DNA of 64,000 bases from JBBWZH01 sp035544115 (GTDB lineage Bacteria > Actinomycetota > Actinomycetes > Mycobacteriales > CADCTP01): assembly GCA_963714145.1 (NCBI GenBank), contig OY970235.1, forward strand, positions 5,642,001 to 5,706,000, written 5' to 3'. The translations under genes and the position numbers were made by a program. A model generated the notes under the pieces. That model saw only the letters and a list, made by a program, of their open reading frames with translations. It did no database searches and was not told where the DNA came from. Shown here in pieces: positions 33,845 to 41,647 of this stretch (the stretch's first letter is position 1; each line of letters opens with the position of its first letter).

Positions 33845-34075
33845 GTGGAGGTCAAGATCGGCGTGCAGCACACGCCGCGGGAGATCGTGCTGGACAGCGT
33901 GCAGACGCCGGCCGAGGTCGAGCAGCTGGTCCGGGACGCGCTGAGCCAGTCCGGCGGGGTGCTGTCCCTGGTGGACGACAAGGGTCGCCGGGTGCTGGTC
34001 CCGGCCAGCACCGTGGCGTACGTCGAGATCGCCGACGCCGACCACCGCCGGGTCGGCTTCTCCGTCGGCGCGTAG
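33845..34075 (+). CDS. DUF3107 family small protein
   Basis: A 76-residue soluble protein, begins MEVKIGVQHTPREIVLDS and has VAYVEIADADHRRVGF at its end, matching the DUF3107 family (TB9.4/Rv3208A in M. tuberculosis). The biochemical role of the family is unknown. The GTG at 33845 has AGGAGG 8 nt upstream. Conserved adjacency to the FasR-like regulator and to the ferritin-like gene supports the call. Confidence 0.85.
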   Translation: MEVKIGVQHTPREIVLDSVQTPAEVEQLVRDALSQSGGVLSLVDDKGRRVLVPASTVAYVEIADADHRRVGFSVGA

Positions 34076-34086
34076 TCCGGGCCGGG

Positions 34087-34695
34087 TTATCCGGAGAGGC
34101 CGAGGGACTGCATCCGGAGGCTGTGGCCGGCCAGGATGCGCTTGATCAGCGCGGCCACGCCGGCCAGGTCGCCGGAGCCCTCCACGATCAGCAGCGCCAG
34201 CGCGTCCCGCTCGGCCGCGACGTGCTGCGCCTGCGAGATCGCCTCGCCGACCAGCCGCCGGGCCCAGAGCGCGAGCCGGCCGCTGACCGCCGGGTCGGCC
34301 TCGATCGCGGAGCGCACCTCACGGACGGCGAAGTCGGCGTGCCCGGCGTCGGCGAGCACCTCCAGCACCAGCGCCCGGGTCGGTTCGTCCACGAACTCGG
34401 CCACCTCGCGGTAGAAGTCAGCCGCGATGCCATCGCCGACGTACGCCTTGACCAGGCCCTCGAGCCAGGTGCTGGGGGCGGTGGTGGTGTGGAACGCGTC
34501 GAACACCGGGATGAACGGAGCCATCACCTGCTCCGGGTCGGCACCCATCTCGGCCAGCCGGACCCGCAATCGGGCGAAATGTCCCATCTCGGCGGCCGCC
34601 ATACCCGCGAGCGCAGCCCGTCCGGAGAGCGTCGGCGCCATCCGGGCGTCCTCAGCGAGCCGGTCGAACGCGGTCAGTTCGCCGTAGGCGAGCAC
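34087..34695 (-). CDS. Ferritin-like fold protein (Rv3210c-like)
   Basis: A 202-residue all-helical protein. Acidic residues in LAYGELTAFDRLAEDAR, MAAAEMGHFARL (ExxH), YREVAEFVDEPTRALV and GHADFAVREV have a ferritin-like di-metal pattern, reminiscent of MiaE-like tRNA hydroxylases but not enough to name a substrate. The start is uncertain. GTG 34695 begins inside the first helix; in the same frame the upstream sequence ALDRTAASRPGPNPEAV reads as coding to a CTG at 34758 preceded by GGGAGG, so a CTG start is quite possible. Divergent from rhlE. Confidence 0.72.
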   Translation of the reverse strand: MLAYGELTAFDRLAEDARMAPTLSGRAALAGMAAAEMGHFARLRVRLAEMGADPEQVMAPFIPVFDAFHTTTAPSTWLEGLVKAYVGDGIAADFYREVAEFVDEPTRALVLEVLADAGHADFAVREVRSAIEADPAVSGRLALWARRLVGEAISQAQHVAAERDALALLIVEGSGDLAGVAALIKRILAGHSLRMQSLGLSG

Positions 34696-34824
34696 TGCCA
34701 GCAGGTCGACGACAGCCTCCGGGTTCGGGCCCGGTCGGCTCGCCGCGGTGCGGTCCAGGGCTGCCTCCCGGAGGCCGGAAACGGAGCGGCGCAGGTCACA
34801 GCGACGCGCCCGGACCCTACCGTG

Positions 34825-34854
34825 TGACCGTCAGCAGAGTGACACGCGTAGACT
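34825..34854 (+). promoter_or_regulatory. Predicted rhlE promoter
   Basis: TGACCG (34825-34830), 18 bp, TAGACT (34849-34854): a plausible -35/-10 pair. Transcription would start near 34861, giving an untranslated leader of about 155 nt before the rhlE ATG. Confidence 0.45.
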
Positions 34855-34864
34855 GAACTAGATG

Positions 34865-34882
34865 TGACACGACCGGGTGTCA
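34865..34882. promoter_or_regulatory. Inverted repeat at the start of the rhlE leader
   Basis: TGACAC-GACCGG-GTGTCA, a perfect 6+6 inverted repeat just downstream of the predicted transcription start; a third TGACAC lies at 34840-34845. It could be an operator or a 5' RNA hairpin. Confidence 0.4.
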
Positions 34883-35017
34883 CTGCATATGTGCGCGGAC
34901 TTCCGCCTCGGCGCCGGTCCCGCGGCCTCGTCGCCCTAGGGCGACTCGGAGTTCCGCGGTCTGACCCGCCTCGATGAACGGACGCCACGCGTCCTGAGAG
35001 AGGCGAATCCGCTGACG

Positions 35018-36961
35018 ATGACCGAGCAGAAACCCACCACCGATCCTGATCCGAACCGGCCACCGACGGCCGAAACCCCCAGCCTTGCCGAGGCCGGCCT
35101 CGAGCCGACCACCGCAACCCCCGCCGATGAGCCGGCCGCCACCCCCGAACCCGCCGCCGAAGCCGCCCCGGACGCAGCCGCCGCCACGGCGGAACCCGTG
35201 GCCGGGCCGGGTGCCCCGCAGCAGCCGGCCGCCGAGGCCGAGGGTGCGGCCGAGGGGGACGAGCCGGAGGAGTTCGAGCCGCTGGCCGGGCGCGCGGCGG
35301 TACGCGAGGACAGCCCGCTGTTCTCCGAGTTCGACGTGAACCCGACGATCGTGGCCGCCCTGGCCGATGTGAACATCACCCGGACATTCGCCATCCAGGA
35401 GCTTACGCTCCCGATCGCGCTGGCCGGCTCCGACCTGATCGGCCAGGCCCGCACCGGCACCGGCAAGACGCTGGGCTTCGGCGTACCGCTGCTGAACCGG
35501 ATCACGCTCGGCGGCAAGGAGCCGCAGGCGCTGGTCGTGGTGCCGACCCGCGAGCTGTGCATCCAGGTCACCCGCGACCTGCAGGCCGCCGGCGCCCGGC
35601 TGGGCGCCCGGTGCGTCGCGATCTACGGCGGCCGGGCCTACGAGCCGCAGGTGGCCGCGCTGCGCAAGGGTTCCGACGTGGTCGTCGGCACCCCGGGCCG
35701 GCTGCTCGACCTGATGAACCAGGGCCTGCTCAAGCTCGGCTCGGTCTCGGTACTGGTGCTGGACGAGGCCGACGAGATGCTCGACCTGGGCTTCCTGCCG
35801 GACATCGAGCGGATCATCGCCCGGCTGCCCGAGCAGCGGCAGACGCTGCTGTTCAGCGCCACCATGCCGGGCCCGATCGTGGCGCTGGCCCGCCGGTTCA
35901 TGCGGCAGCCGGTGCACATCCGGGCCGAGGCCCACGACGAATCCACGATCGTGCCGACCACCGCCCAGTTCGTCTACCGGGCGCACGCGCTGGACAAGAC
36001 CGAGATGCTGTCGCGCATCCTGCAGGCCCGCGACCGGGGCCTGACGATGATCTTCTGCCGGACCAAGCGGACCGCGCAGAAGGTGGCCGACGACCTGTCC
36101 GAGCGTGGCTTCGCCGCCGCCGCCGTGCATGGTGACCTCGGCCAGGGCGCCCGCGAGCAGGCCCTGCGGGCGTTCCGGGCCGGCAAGGTGGACGTGCTGG
36201 TCGCCACCGATGTGGCCGCCCGCGGGCTGGACGTGGAGAACGTTACGCACGTAATCAACTACCAGTGCCCCGAGGACGAGAAGGTCTACCTGCACCGGAT
36301 CGGCCGCACCGCCCGGGCCGGCAAGAGCGGCACCGCGGTCACCTTCGTCGACTGGGACGAGCTGCCCCGGTGGAAGTCGATCTGCGACGCGCTGTCGCTG
36401 CCGCTGCACGAGCCGCCGGAGACCTACTCCACGTCCGAGCACCTGTTCGTCGACCTGGACATCGCCAGCGAGATCGAGGGCACCCTGCCGCAGGCGCACC
36501 GGGTCCGGGCCGGGTTGGCGGCGGAGGAGGTCGAGGACCTCGGCGAGACCGGCCGCGGCCGGCACCGGGCCGCCAGCACTGTCTCCCCGCGGCGGCCCCG
36601 CCGGCGGAGCGAGGGCACCCCGCGGCATGCCAGGTCCGGCACCGACCGCCGCGACGGCGCGGCGGACGCCCCGGTCGAGGGCGAGGAGGCGGTCGTCGAG
36701 CGGCCGCGGCGGCACCGCGCCCGCCGCCGTACCCGGGCCGGTCAGCCGCTTGCCGGCGAAGCCACCGAGACCACCGAACTGACCGGGGACGACGCGGCCG
36801 GGGCAGCGGACGCCGAGGCGCCCGCCGACGGCGAGACCGCCGAGACCGGTGGCAGCCGGCCCCGCCGGCGCCGCCGCCGGGGCGGCCGGGGCAGGAGCGG
36901 CACCGGCGACGCCGCCAGCCCGGCCGAACCGCCGGAATCGGTAGGCGCCGAGCAGGCCTGA
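35018..36961 (+). CDS. rhlE: DEAD-box RNA helicase (RhlE-like)
   Basis: A 647-residue helicase. An acidic, Ala/Pro-rich N-terminal extension of about 95 residues precedes the core with the Q motif (FAIQELTLPIAL), Walker A ARTGTGKT (about 145-152), PTRELC, DEAD (about 249-252), SAT, and HRIGRTARAG. The C-terminal ~130 residues are Arg-rich (RRPRRRSEG, PRRRRRRGGRGR) and probably bind RNA. Corresponds to Rv3211. Involved in RNA unwinding and turnover. It has a leader of about 155 nt with an inverted repeat and a strong terminator hairpin downstream. ATG 35018 is the first good start before the acidic region. Confidence 0.92.
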   Translation: MTEQKPTTDPDPNRPPTAETPSLAEAGLEPTTATPADEPAATPEPAAEAAPDAAAATAEPVAGPGAPQQPAAEAEGAAEGDEPEEFEPLAGRAAVREDSPLFSEFDVNPTIVAALADVNITRTFAIQELTLPIALAGSDLIGQARTGTGKTLGFGVPLLNRITLGGKEPQALVVVPTRELCIQVTRDLQAAGARLGARCVAIYGGRAYEPQVAALRKGSDVVVGTPGRLLDLMNQGLLKLGSVSVLVLDEADEMLDLGFLPDIERIIARLPEQRQTLLFSATMPGPIVALARRFMRQPVHIRAEAHDESTIVPTTAQFVYRAHALDKTEMLSRILQARDRGLTMIFCRTKRTAQKVADDLSERGFAAAAVHGDLGQGAREQALRAFRAGKVDVLVATDVAARGLDVENVTHVINYQCPEDEKVYLHRIGRTARAGKSGTAVTFVDWDELPRWKSICDALSLPLHEPPETYSTSEHLFVDLDIASEIEGTLPQAHRVRAGLAAEEVEDLGETGRGRHRAASTVSPRRPRRRSEGTPRHARSGTDRRDGAADAPVEGEEAVVERPRRHRARRRTRAGQPLAGEATETTELTGDDAAGAADAEAPADGETAETGGSRPRRRRRRGGRGRSGTGDAASPAEPPESVGAEQA

Positions 36962-36991
36962 CCACGCCTACGGTCCGACCGACCACACCAC

Positions 36992-37038
36992 CCGGCCGGT
37001 CCGGCCCGCGCCCCCAGGGGCCGGGCCGGGCCGGCCGG
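36992..37038 (+). terminator. Strong terminator hairpin after rhlE
   Basis: A 17-nt arm (36992-37008) pairs with 37022-37038 with only one U-G pair, and the loop contains a further GCCCC/GGGGC pairing. It lies 30 nt after the rhlE stop. No U-run, as usual in this phylum. Confidence 0.65.
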
Positions 37039-37093
37039 GTCCGTCCGGCCTACCGGGCCGAGCCGGTGATCTGGGATTTGCGAGGATGCCGGC

Positions 37094-38230
37094 ATGGATC
37101 GCCGCCGCGTTGCCACTGGTCTCGGGCTGCTCGCCGTGCTCGCCGGGTTGGTGGCCGCGGGGCTGGTGCTGATTCCGGGCAGTGACGCGGCGACGACCCA
37201 GCTGGTCACCGCCCCGGAGGCGGCGCCGGCGCTGCCGACCGGCCAGCTGCCGGCGTCCGTGACAGCCAGGTGGTCGGCGCCGTCGCTGCCGCCGGGCGGC
37301 TCGGCGGTGGACGCGGGCACGGTCGTCGTGGTGACCGGCGGCCGGATCAGCGGCCGCGACCCCCGCACCGGCACCGAGCTGTGGAGCTACCAGCGCGACA
37401 ACGCCGGCGTCTGCGGCTGGCTGGTGCAGGACGGCGCGGTGGTCGCGGCGTACGCGAAGCCGGGCAAGGGCTGCACCGACCTGATCGCGCTGGAGGCCAG
37501 CACCGGCGCCCGCCGCTGGTACCGCAACACCGACCTCGGCCCCGGCGCCACGCTGGTCGGCGCGAACGGGGTGGTGGTGGCCCGGGCCGGCGAGCGGCTG
37601 CTGGCGGTGGCCACCGCCAACGGGCTCAACCGCTGGATGACCCGCCGGCCCGACTGCGTCTACGGCCCCGTGCAGTTGAGCACGCTGGGCGCGCTGGTGC
37701 TGCTGACCTGCCCGGATCGCACCCTGCTGGTCGACCACGACGCGTACGCCGACACCGAGCACTGGGCCGCGGCGGTACCCGGCACCGACCCGGCCGTGCT
37801 CGCGGTGGGCGACCCGACCGCGCTGCTGTCCACCATCGACGGCAACCGGACGGTGACCACGTTCAACGGCCAGGGCAAGGTGCAGGCCCGGGTGGTCGAC
37901 CCCCGGTTGACGCCGGCCGGCGGGGTGCCGCCGACCGCGGTGGCCACCGGCGGCACCGTGGTGCTCTGGACCGGCACCACGGTGGTCGGCGTGAACACCC
38001 GGACCCAGAAGGTGGCCTGGTCGGCGCCGGCGCTCGGGCCGCCGCTGCTGCAGGGCGAGTCGGTGCTGGTCAGCGGTCCGACCGGGTTCGTCGAGCGGGC
38101 CGTCGGAACCGGTGCGGTGGTGCGGACCACCCCCACCGGTGGCCAGCGCCCGGACCAGTACGCGCGGCCCGGCCGGATCGGCACCCTGGTCACCGCGAGC
38201 AGCCCGACCACCCTCACCGTCTACGGCTGA
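37094..38230 (+). CDS. Exported PQQ-like beta-propeller protein (Rv3212-like)
   Basis: A 378-residue protein. One N-terminal hydrophobic helix (GLGLLAVLAGLVAAGLVLI, about 9-27) acts as a membrane anchor or signal sequence, followed by an external domain with repeated blades such as DPRTGTELWSYQ, LEASTGARRWYRN, LLAVATANGLNRW and NTRTQKVAWSAP, typical of PQQ-like propellers. No PQQ-ligand set is visible, so it is probably a structural or binding propeller. It follows rhlE as Rv3212 follows Rv3211. ATG 37094 has GAGGA upstream. Confidence 0.8.
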   Translation: MDRRRVATGLGLLAVLAGLVAAGLVLIPGSDAATTQLVTAPEAAPALPTGQLPASVTARWSAPSLPPGGSAVDAGTVVVVTGGRISGRDPRTGTELWSYQRDNAGVCGWLVQDGAVVAAYAKPGKGCTDLIALEASTGARRWYRNTDLGPGATLVGANGVVVARAGERLLAVATANGLNRWMTRRPDCVYGPVQLSTLGALVLLTCPDRTLLVDHDAYADTEHWAAAVPGTDPAVLAVGDPTALLSTIDGNRTVTTFNGQGKVQARVVDPRLTPAGGVPPTAVATGGTVVLWTGTTVVGVNTRTQKVAWSAPALGPPLLQGESVLVSGPTGFVERAVGTGAVVRTTPTGGQRPDQYARPGRIGTLVTASSPTTLTVYG

Positions 38231-38288
38231 CCCGGCCGTCCGCGGCCAGACTCCGCAGCCAGACTCCGCAGCCAGCCCAGGAGGCGCA

Positions 38289-39161
38289 GTGAGCCAACCC
38301 GTACCGCCGGTGGTTCGGCGCGACCTGGACACGCCCGCCGGACCGATCGCGCTGCTGGACTGCGCCCCGGGGCCGGGCCGCGATCCGGGGCCGGCTGCCG
38401 CGCCGGTGCTGCTGGTGCCTGGTTACACCGGCAGCAAGGAGGACTTCGTCGGCGTGCTCGGGCTGATCGCGGCGGCCGGGCACCGGGCCGTCGCGATGGA
38501 CCAGCGCGGCCAGTTCGAGTCCCCCGGCCCGGCCGACCCGGCCGGGTACACGGTGGCCGCGCTGGCCGGTGACGTGCGGCTGGTGCTGGCCGACCTGGCC
38601 GGCCCGGATCGGCGGCCGGTGCACCTGCTCGGCCACTCGTTCGGCGGGCTGGTGGCCCGGGCTGCCGCGGTGGCCGACCCGGCCGCGCTCGCCTCGGTGG
38701 TGCTGCTCTGCTCCGGCCCGGGCGGGATCGGCGGAAACCGCAAGCAGCGGATGGAGGAACTGCGCCCGCTGCTGGCCAGCGGCGGCATGCCCGCGGTGTA
38801 CGAGCACATGGAGCGGCTGGCCGCCGGTGACGCCCGGGCCGCGGCCGCCCCGCCGGAGCTGAAGGCGTTCCTGCGGCACCGGTTCCTGGCGTCCTCCGCG
38901 GTCGGGCTGGAGGCGATGGGCGAGGCGCTGCTCGGCGAGCCGGACCGGGTCGCCGAACTGCGCGCGACCGGCCTGCCCACGCTGGTCATCTACGGCGTGG
39001 ACGACGACGCCTGGCCCCCGGTGGTGCAGGCGGAGATGGCCGAGCGGCTCGGGGCCCGGTGCGAGGTGGTGGCCGGTGCCGCGCACTCGCCGGCGGCCGA
39101 ACGACCGGCCGCCACCGCCGCCGTCCTGCTGGACTTCTGGACGCAGCTGAAGGTCGGCTAG
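38289..39161 (+). CDS. Alpha/beta hydrolase
   Basis: A 290-residue alpha/beta-hydrolase fold protein: LLVPGYTGSKEDF (oxyanion region), the nucleophile elbow LGHSFGGL, an acid in IYGVDDDAW and the His in AGAAHSPAAERP, so the triad is complete. Similar to bacterial esterases or epoxide-hydrolase-like enzymes; substrate unknown. GTG 38289 has AGGAGG 7 nt upstream. It follows the propeller gene by about 58 bp on the same strand, probably one operon, and ends just before a 30-bp palindrome. Confidence 0.8.
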   Translation: MSQPVPPVVRRDLDTPAGPIALLDCAPGPGRDPGPAAAPVLLVPGYTGSKEDFVGVLGLIAAAGHRAVAMDQRGQFESPGPADPAGYTVAALAGDVRLVLADLAGPDRRPVHLLGHSFGGLVARAAAVADPAALASVVLLCSGPGGIGGNRKQRMEELRPLLASGGMPAVYEHMERLAAGDARAAAAPPELKAFLRHRFLASSAVGLEAMGEALLGEPDRVAELRATGLPTLVIYGVDDDAWPPVVQAEMAERLGARCEVVAGAAHSPAAERPAATAAVLLDFWTQLKVG

Positions 39162-39163
39162 GT

Positions 39164-39193
39164 ACCCGATGTACCCGGCCGGGTACATCGGGT
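39164..39193. terminator. Perfect 30-bp palindrome, probable terminator
   Basis: ACCCGATGTACCCGG (39164-39178) is followed directly by its exact reverse complement (39179-39193), beginning 3 nt after the hydrolase stop. In RNA it would form a 12-13 bp stem. Its symmetry also fits a protein-binding site, but its position suggests termination. Confidence 0.6.
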
Positions 39194-39320
39194 GGTTCCG
39201 CCGGGCCGGCCCGGCCTGGCCCGAAGCGATGCCGCCTGGGCGATTCCGCCGGCGCGCCTTGCCCGAACGGTCGCCCGGCAGGGCTCGCGGGATGGGTGAG
39301 CTGGTGCGACCGTAGGCGAC

Positions 39321-40163
39321 GTGGCAGACGATCTCGGCTACTTCGGCCCGCACAGCGTGACCTGGCGGCTGCACGCCGACCCGGTGCTGTGGTTGGGCGG
39401 CCTGCGCGCGCTGTTCCTGCAGGCGCTGCACCCGCTGGCGATGGCCGGCGTGGAGCAGCACTCCGGCTTCCGCGAGGACCCGTGGGGCCGGCTGTTCCGG
39501 ACCGCCGAGTTCGTCGGCGTGACCAGCTACGGCACCCGGGCCGAGGCGGAGCGGGCCGCCGCCCGGGTCCGGCTGCGGCACAGCCACTACGCCGGCATCG
39601 AGCCGGAGTCCGGCACCCCGTACCAGGTAGCCGACCCGGACCTGCTGGTCTGGGTGCACTGCTGCCTGGTCGACTCGTTCCTGACCACCGCCCGCCGGGC
39701 CGGGCTGCGGCTGACCGCCACCGAGGCCGACCGGTACGTGGCCGAGCAGGTCCGGGCGGCCACCCTGGTCGGCATCCCGGTCGAGCTACCGCCCCGTTCG
39801 GTCGCCGAACTGGACGCCTACTTCAAGCGGCTGCAACCGGAGCTGCGGCTGACCGCGGCGGCCCGGGCGGCGGCCCGGTTCGTCCTGCTGCCGCCGATGC
39901 CGCTGGCCACCCAGCTGCTCACCCCGGCGCGGCCGATCTGGGCCGGCATCGCCGGGCTGGCGTTCAGCCTGCAACCGACCTGGGCGCGGCGGCTGTACCG
40001 GCTGCCCGGGCTGCCGGCCACCGACCTGGGCGCGACGCTGGGCGTCCGCTGGCTGCGGCTGGCCACCCGGGCGCTGCCGGCCACGCTGCGCGAGGGCCCG
40101 AACTACAAGCGGGCCAAGGCCCGGCTGGCCGAGACGCCGGTCCGCCGCCTCGAAGTCGTCTAG
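39321..40163 (+). CDS. DUF2236 / MpaB-like oxygenase family protein
   Basis: A 280-residue protein of the DUF2236 family (related to the mycophenolic acid MpaB and latex-clearing Lcp heme proteins). Conserved stretches: FLQALHPLAMAGVEQHSGF, WGRLFRTAEFV, VRLRHSHYAG, and DLLVWVHCCLVDSFL. The His-rich positions fit heme coordination known in Lcp, but no activity can be assigned. GTG 39321 is the only reasonable start; no ribosome binding site is obvious. Convergent with the PPOX gene. Confidence 0.82.
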   Translation: MADDLGYFGPHSVTWRLHADPVLWLGGLRALFLQALHPLAMAGVEQHSGFREDPWGRLFRTAEFVGVTSYGTRAEAERAAARVRLRHSHYAGIEPESGTPYQVADPDLLVWVHCCLVDSFLTTARRAGLRLTATEADRYVAEQVRAATLVGIPVELPPRSVAELDAYFKRLQPELRLTAAARAAARFVLLPPMPLATQLLTPARPIWAGIAGLAFSLQPTWARRLYRLPGLPATDLGATLGVRWLRLATRALPATLREGPNYKRAKARLAETPVRRLEVV

Positions 40164-40172
40164 GCGGGGTTC

Positions 40173-40583
40173 CTAGCCGGCCCGGTTCGGGCCGGCGCGC
40201 TCGATCGTGATCGCGATCAGCACCCGCTGCTCGCGGACCATCGCGGCGCGGTAGTCGTCCCAGTCCGGGTGCTCGCCGGAGACCGACCGGTAGTACGCGA
40301 CCAGGCCGTCCATCGCGGTAGGCAGCGAGATCAGCTCGACCGGGCCCTCGACCTGCAGCCACGCACCGTAGAACCGGTCGTTCAGCGCGCAGTACGAGGC
40401 GAACGGCCGGCGGCGCAGGTTGCGTACCTTGATCGCGGTCTCCCGGCTGCTGATCACCACCCGGCCGGAGTCGTCCACCGCCGCGGTGACCGGGGAGAGC
40501 TGTGGCTTTCCGTCGCCGCGGCTGGTGGCCAGTACGCCCTGGTGGTTCTCGCGCAGGAACCCCCGCGCCTCGTCCGCATCCAT
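40173..40583 (-). CDS. PPOX-class F420-dependent-type flavin/deazaflavin protein
   Basis: A 136-residue split-barrel protein resembling the pyridoxamine 5'-phosphate oxidase-like F420-binding family common in actinobacteria: LATSRGDGKPQLSPVTAAVD, VVISSRETAIKVRNLRRRP, and the C-terminal YRSVSGEHPDWDDYRAAMVREQ segments. Such proteins reduce varied substrates with F420H2 or bind heme/flavin. ATG 40583 gives the normal family N-terminus; the longer open frame upstream is non-coding. Cofactor and substrate are inferred from the family only. Confidence 0.82.
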   Translation of the reverse strand: MDADEARGFLRENHQGVLATSRGDGKPQLSPVTAAVDDSGRVVISSRETAIKVRNLRRRPFASYCALNDRFYGAWLQVEGPVELISLPTAMDGLVAYYRSVSGEHPDWDDYRAAMVREQRVLIAITIERAGPNRAG

Positions 40584-40768
40584 ACCGCAAAGCCGATCAC
40601 GTCCAGCCGGCCGGACACAACCTGGCCCGCAGGCCAGCCTCTCGCCCCGGCCAGCCCCTCGCCCCGGCCGGCCTGAGCCGGGCCGGCCTGAGCCGGGCTG
40701 AGCCGGCCGTGGCCGGGGGTGGCCGTGGCGGGGTGGCTGTGGGGACGAGCGCGGTTCGGGACGGCAGG

Positions 40769-41647
40769 TCAGGCCGGCTCGACCGGGAGGCCGGCCCACG
40801 GCGCCTTGTCCGGCTGGGCGGCCTGGCCGGTCGGGCAGTGCCGGCGCAGGTCGCACCAGCCGCACTGGGTGCCCGGCTGCGGCGGGAAGACGTCGTCCGG
40901 GTCGGCGCCGGCCTCGACCGTGTCGGTGCCGGCCACGATGTCGTCGGCGACCTGCTCGGCCCGGCTCACGTGCCGGCCGAGCGACTCGTCGGTGTGCCGC
41001 CAGGTCACCACCTGGCCGGTCGGCAGGTGGTGCAACTCGACCTGGTGGCAGGGCCGGCGCAGGGTCCGCGCCGCGCCGAGGGCGTAGACGGCGAGAGCGA
41101 CCGAGCCGCGGGCGTCGTCCGTGTTCGGCACCCAGCGGCCGGTCTTGTAGTCGACGATGACGACCTCGTCGCCGCGCGCGTCGATGCGGTCCACCCGGCC
41201 GGACAGCGCCAGCCGGCTGGTGCGCATCGCGATCTGCCGCTCCAGCCCGACCGGCTCGTCCGCGGGGTCGACGCTGGCCAGGTAGCCCTCCACCCAGTCC
41301 CGGGCGCGGTCGCGCCAGCGGGCGGACTGCTCCGCGTCCCGGAACCCCTCGGTGATCCAGCCGGCGGCCAGCGCCGCGCCACCCGCGGTCGGGGTACGCC
41401 GTGGCGGCGGCAGCAGCCACCACTCGCGCAGCGCGTTGTGTACGGCGGCGCCCATGGAGTTGTGCGCCCAGGGCGGGCCCTTCGGCGGCGCCGGCCGCAG
41501 CAGGTAGGTCAGGTAGTAGCGGCGCGGGCAACTGGTGAACGTGGTCAGCTTGGACGGCGTCGCCGGGAACAGTCGCCGCGGCATCCCGGCCAGCCCGAGC
41601 TGCTCCGGCCGCGCCGCCGCCCCCGGGCCGCCCGCGCTACCAGCCAC
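40769..41647 (-). CDS. RecB-family PD-(D/E)XK nuclease with Fe-S cysteines
   Basis: A 292-residue stand-alone RecB-like exonuclease domain. Core residues: GRVDRIDARGDEVVIVDYKTGRW (Asp and Asp-Tyr-Lys; given as the run GRVDRIDARG then VVIVDYKTG). One Cys in FTSCPRRYYL and three in CGWCDLRRHC at the C-terminus match the 4Fe-4S pattern of AddB/Cas4-like nucleases and of AdnA here. The start is GTG 41647, which overlaps the end of the upstream membrane protein gene by 11 nt; ATG at GMPRRL is an alternative. No Cas gene is nearby, so a DNA repair role is more likely than CRISPR adaptation. Confidence 0.85.
   Translation of the reverse strand: MAGSAGGPGAAARPEQLGLAGMPRRLFPATPSKLTTFTSCPRRYYLTYLLRPAPPKGPPWAHNSMGAAVHNALREWWLLPPPRRTPTAGGAALAAGWITEGFRDAEQSARWRDRARDWVEGYLASVDPADEPVGLERQIAMRTSRLALSGRVDRIDARGDEVVIVDYKTGRWVPNTDDARGSVALAVYALGAARTLRRPCHQVELHHLPTGQVVTWRHTDESLGRHVSRAEQVADDIVAGTDTVEAGADPDDVFPPQPGTQCGWCDLRRHCPTGQAAQPDKAPWAGLPVEPA

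Noticed and set aside
34880..36715. A 611-codon minus-strand frame opposite rhlE
   Set aside because: Antisense to a complete DEAD-box helicase; no domain.
40769..41647. Cas4 nuclease
   Set aside because: It has RecB-like and Fe-S Cys motifs shared with Cas4, but no CRISPR repeats or other cas genes lie nearby; its gene neighbours are housekeeping.
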